Positions 6,907-9,024 of a stretch of 9,024 bases of DNA are shown here, in pieces. Positions within the stretch are counted from its first letter, which is position 1; every line of letters begins with the position of its first letter. Both the position numbers and the translations under genes were made by a program. The DNA comes from Candidatus Mediterraneibacter colneyensis (GTDB taxonomy: Bacteria; Bacillota; Clostridia; Lachnospirales; Lachnospiraceae). The stretch covers positions 1-9,024 of the forward strand of contig DXEY01000053.1 in NCBI GenBank assembly GCA_019114745.1, written 5' to 3'. Under the pieces are notes generated by a model. It had not been told where the DNA came from. It made no database searches and worked only from the letters and a program-made list of their open reading frames with translations.

Positions 6907-8294
6907 AAAGCCAAAATATAACAACACAAGAAGAAGTATTTGAAAAATTTCCTGTAGCGAAGGCGCTTCGCGTCATGGTTGTGCCGGCAGTGATCAGCCA
7001 GCTCATTGTTCTGATCTATAATATGGCGGATACTTTCTACGTGGGACAGACAGATAACCCGTATATGGTGGCCGCCACTTCACTGATTCTTCCGGTATTC
7101 AACATAACGCTCTGCCTCGCAGGACTGGCGGGGATTGGGGGAGGCGCGCTGATATCCCGGCTGCTGGGACAGGAACGCCCGGATGAAGCCCGGAAGGTCA
7201 GCGCTTTCTCCATATATCTTGCGATACTGATCGCTGCCGTTTTTGCTGTAGGAACCGGAATTTTTATGAGGCCGGTACTTGAATTACTGGGCGCCGGAAA
7301 GAATACATATGAATACGCCAGACAGTATGCATCCTGCGTCATTGTTGCGGGAGGGATTCCTACTGTATTATCAAATGTATTGTCAAATCTGATCCGGAGC
7401 GCGGGGCATTCCAGAGAAGCGGGAGCAGGAATCGTTATTGGGGGCATCCTGAATATTATACTGGATCCGCTGTTTATGTTTGTCCTTCTGCCGGACGGAT
7501 ATGAAGTGCTGGGAGCCGGGATCGCTACAGCCCTGTCAAACTGTATTGCCTGCATCTTCTTCCTGCTGGTAATGCTGCGCATGGGCAGCGAATCTGTGCT
7601 GACGTTCAGCCTGAGGGAAGGACTGCCTCAGAAGAGAAGCATTCTCTCTGTTTTTTCCGTCGGGATCCCGTCCGCTGTAGCTACATTTCTTTTTGATCTG
7701 GACTATGTGGTGATCGACAGGCTGATGGTATCATATCATGATCTTGCCCTGGCTGCGATCGGGATCGTGCTTAAAGTGGAGCGTTTCCCTCTGAATGTGG
7801 GGATCGGCATCTGTCAGGGTATGCTTCCGCTTGTCGCATATAATTTCGGCGCCGGAAATAAAAAGAAAATGGAAGATACGATCCGTCTGGCAGGCGGCAC
7901 AGGACTGGTGATTGCTGTAATCAGTATCACTCTCTACGAGATATTCGCGGGACAGCTGGCGCACATTTTCATTTCCGATACTCAGACGCTTGAAATGGCC
8001 TCGCAGTTTCTGCGTATCCGTGTACTTGCAACCCCGCTCATGTTCCTGAGCTTCTTTACGGTTTATCTCTTTCAGGCTTTTGGAAAAGGGTGGATCTCTC
8101 TGCTCCTGGGGATGACCAGGTGGCTGGTGTTTAATATTCCGATGCTTTTTATCCTGAATACAATTTTTGGAATGTACGGGATCGTGTGGTCGCAGGTAAC
8201 GGCAGATACACTGACAGTTATTCTGTCATTCTGTGTATACCGGAGATTCCGTCCCAGGCTGAACGGGACAGGATCAGGATATATCCGTCAATGA
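6903..8294 (+). CDS. MATE-family multidrug/metabolite efflux protein (MepA-like)
   Basis: This 463-residue polytopic membrane protein exports compounds, usually cationic drugs or metabolites, in exchange for Na+ or H+. The N-terminal helix carries ISQLIVLIYNMADTFYVGQ (31-49) followed by PYMVAATSL, the hallmark of the Firmicutes MepA-like MATE branch, with a conserved acidic residue at D43. The sequence GIGGGALISRLLG (77-89) is also typical. The second half repeats the pattern (GIPSAVATFLFDLDYVVIDRLM, then FPLNVGIGICQGMLPLVAYNFGAGN), consistent with two six-helix bundles. Length is normal for the family and no damage is seen. The start is 7 nt after the MFS stop with only a weak GAGATGA ribosome site, so its translation is probably coupled to upstream reading. 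The substrate is unknown. Confidence 0.92.
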   Translation: MKSQNITTQEEVFEKFPVAKALRVMVVPAVISQLIVLIYNMADTFYVGQTDNPYMVAATSLILPVFNITLCLAGLAGIGGGALISRLLGQERPDEARKVSAFSIYLAILIAAVFAVGTGIFMRPVLELLGAGKNTYEYARQYASCVIVAGGIPTVLSNVLSNLIRSAGHSREAGAGIVIGGILNIILDPLFMFVLLPDGYEVLGAGIATALSNCIACIFFLLVMLRMGSESVLTFSLREGLPQKRSILSVFSVGIPSAVATFLFDLDYVVIDRLMVSYHDLALAAIGIVLKVERFPLNVGIGICQGMLPLVAYNFGAGNKKKMEDTIRLAGGTGLVIAVISITLYEIFAGQLAHIFISDTQTLEMASQFLRIRVLATPLMFLSFFTVYLFQAFGKGWISLLLGMTRWLVFNIPMLFILNTIFGMYGIVWSQVTADTLTVILSFCVYRRFRPRLNGTGSGYIRQ

Positions 8295-8305
8295 ATAAAG
8301 GAATA

Positions 8306-8312
8306 TGAGGTG
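8306..8312 (+). promoter_or_regulatory. Ribosome binding site of the TraX-family gene
   Basis: TGAGGTG lies 5 nt before the ATG at 8318, in the 23-nt gap after the MATE stop. It is a clear Shine-Dalgarno match and fixes the start of the last gene. No promoter or terminator fits in the gap, so the gene is probably part of the MFS-MATE transcript. Confidence 0.7.
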
Positions 8313-8317
8313 CGAAA

Positions 8318-9024
8318 ATGACCGCAAAAATAATGAACCGCGATGTGATTAAATATTTTGCCATGGCAGCTATGCTGCTGAACCATATAGGCAACATTTT
8401 TCTGGAACCGGGAACGGCGCTCTCTGCTTTTTTTATTGATATCGGATATTTTACAGCACCGGTTATGTGTTACTTTCTCGTGGAAGGATATCAGTATACC
8501 CGCTCAAAAAAGAAGTATGCATTCAGGCTGGCGCTATTTGCTGTTTTATCGGAAATACCATTCTGCCTGGCGTTTTCAGAACTATATAACGGCGAGAAGG
8601 TTATTTCATTCTGTGGATTTAATATGATCTTTACCCTGCTTCTCTGTTTCGGGATCCTGTATGTGATGGAACATGTAAGATACGGGGCCGTACGGACGCT
8701 GTTGATCATCGGACTGTTTCTTGCGTCCTGCTTTTCTGACTGGGCGCTTCTGGCGCCGATGTTCACCGTGCTTTTTGCACAGTGGATGGGAAATGAGCGG
8801 AAGATACGGAACGCGTTCCTGATGGGCGCAGGACTTTTCGCTCTGATGAATTTTCAGCCGGCTTACAGCATGGAACAGCTCCTGGCAAACTTTGTGTATG
8901 CGGTATTATCGGCATCCGGGATTTTACTTGCAGGAGCTGTGATCGTATACTTCTATAACGGAAAACGGATGGAGAAGGGGAAAAAATTCTCCCAGTGGTT
9001 TTTCTATCTGTTTTATCCGGTACA
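8318..9024 (+). CDS. TraX-family integral membrane protein (3' end cut by window edge)
   Basis: The frame stays open from ATG 8318 to the window end, giving 235 residues with no stop. The protein is mostly hydrophobic helices. TraX-family marks are visible: IKYFAMAAMLLNHIGNIF near the N-terminus (NHIG at 22-25, where I recall DHIG as common), SEIPFCLAF (78-86), and WFFYLFYPV at the very end, which in the family usually leads into a His-Leu-rich last helix. Probably only a few dozen residues are missing. TraX of the F plasmid acetylates the pilin N-terminus, but chromosomal homologues in Firmicutes are common and their substrates are unknown. Nothing conjugative lies nearby, so I assign family only. 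It could be an acyltransferase acting on a surface molecule; that is inference. It follows the MATE gene by 23 nt. Confidence 0.85.
   Translation, partial: MTAKIMNRDVIKYFAMAAMLLNHIGNIFLEPGTALSAFFIDIGYFTAPVMCYFLVEGYQYTRSKKKYAFRLALFAVLSEIPFCLAFSELYNGEKVISFCGFNMIFTLLLCFGILYVMEHVRYGAVRTLLIIGLFLASCFSDWALLAPMFTVLFAQWMGNERKIRNAFLMGAGLFALMNFQPAYSMEQLLANFVYAVLSASGILLAGAVIVYFYNGKRMEKGKKFSQWFFYLFYPV

Noticed and set aside
6323..7006. 227-codon minus-strand open frame across the MFS/MATE junction
   Set aside because: It runs opposite two clear transporter genes and across their junction, and its composition (His/Gln/Arg-rich) is that of an antisense shadow.
8318..9024. Reading the TraX-family gene as evidence of a conjugative element
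   Set aside because: No other transfer, relaxase or integrase gene is present, and TraX-like genes are common in Firmicutes chromosomes.

Overview
The window looks like chromosomal DNA from a member of the Clostridia, most likely Lachnospiraceae-like. This is inferred from base composition that looks near 50% GC by eye, AGGA-type ribosome binding sites, and the style of the FtsH, MATE and TraX-family proteins. It has five complete or nearly complete protein genes plus one gene cut by the right edge. Five of the six products are membrane proteins. I see no rRNA, tRNA, CRISPR array, insertion sequence or phage gene.

Layout. (1) Positions 1-4308, plus strand: an FtsH-type membrane AAA+ zinc protease is followed 24 nt later by a P-type cation ATPase that resembles the CtpE/Exp7 group. 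The spacing suggests one transcript. (2) Positions 4332-4358: a perfect 10-bp hairpin lies between two convergent genes and probably ends transcription from both sides. (3) Positions 4368-5513, minus strand: a cysteine-rich protein of the FliB (flagellin lysine-N-methylase) family. No flagellar gene is nearby. (4) Positions 5514-5713: a 200-nt divergent promoter region. It holds a strong sigma-A-type promoter for the fliB-like gene (TGGACA, 17 nt, TATAAT) and two weaker candidates facing the other way. (5) Positions 5714-9024, plus strand: an MFS transporter, a MATE-family efflux protein and a TraX-family membrane protein (3' end missing), with gaps of 7 and 23 nt, probably one operon.

How they may work together. 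The first unit pairs a protease that controls membrane protein quality with an ion pump, which may be a functional pairing or simple adjacency. The second plus-strand unit is a run of three polytopic membrane proteins whose substrates cannot be read from sequence.

Most of the window is ordinary chromosomal content and I do not see convincing evidence for a new multi-gene system. The most unusual details are three. A 4-codon minicistron overlaps both the MFS stop and the MATE start. The two divergent promoters are packed back to back. The P-type ATPase lacks the M6 aspartate and the nucleotide-domain KGAPE lysine of classical Ca2+ pumps. The longest stretch without a gene is the 200-nt promoter region.
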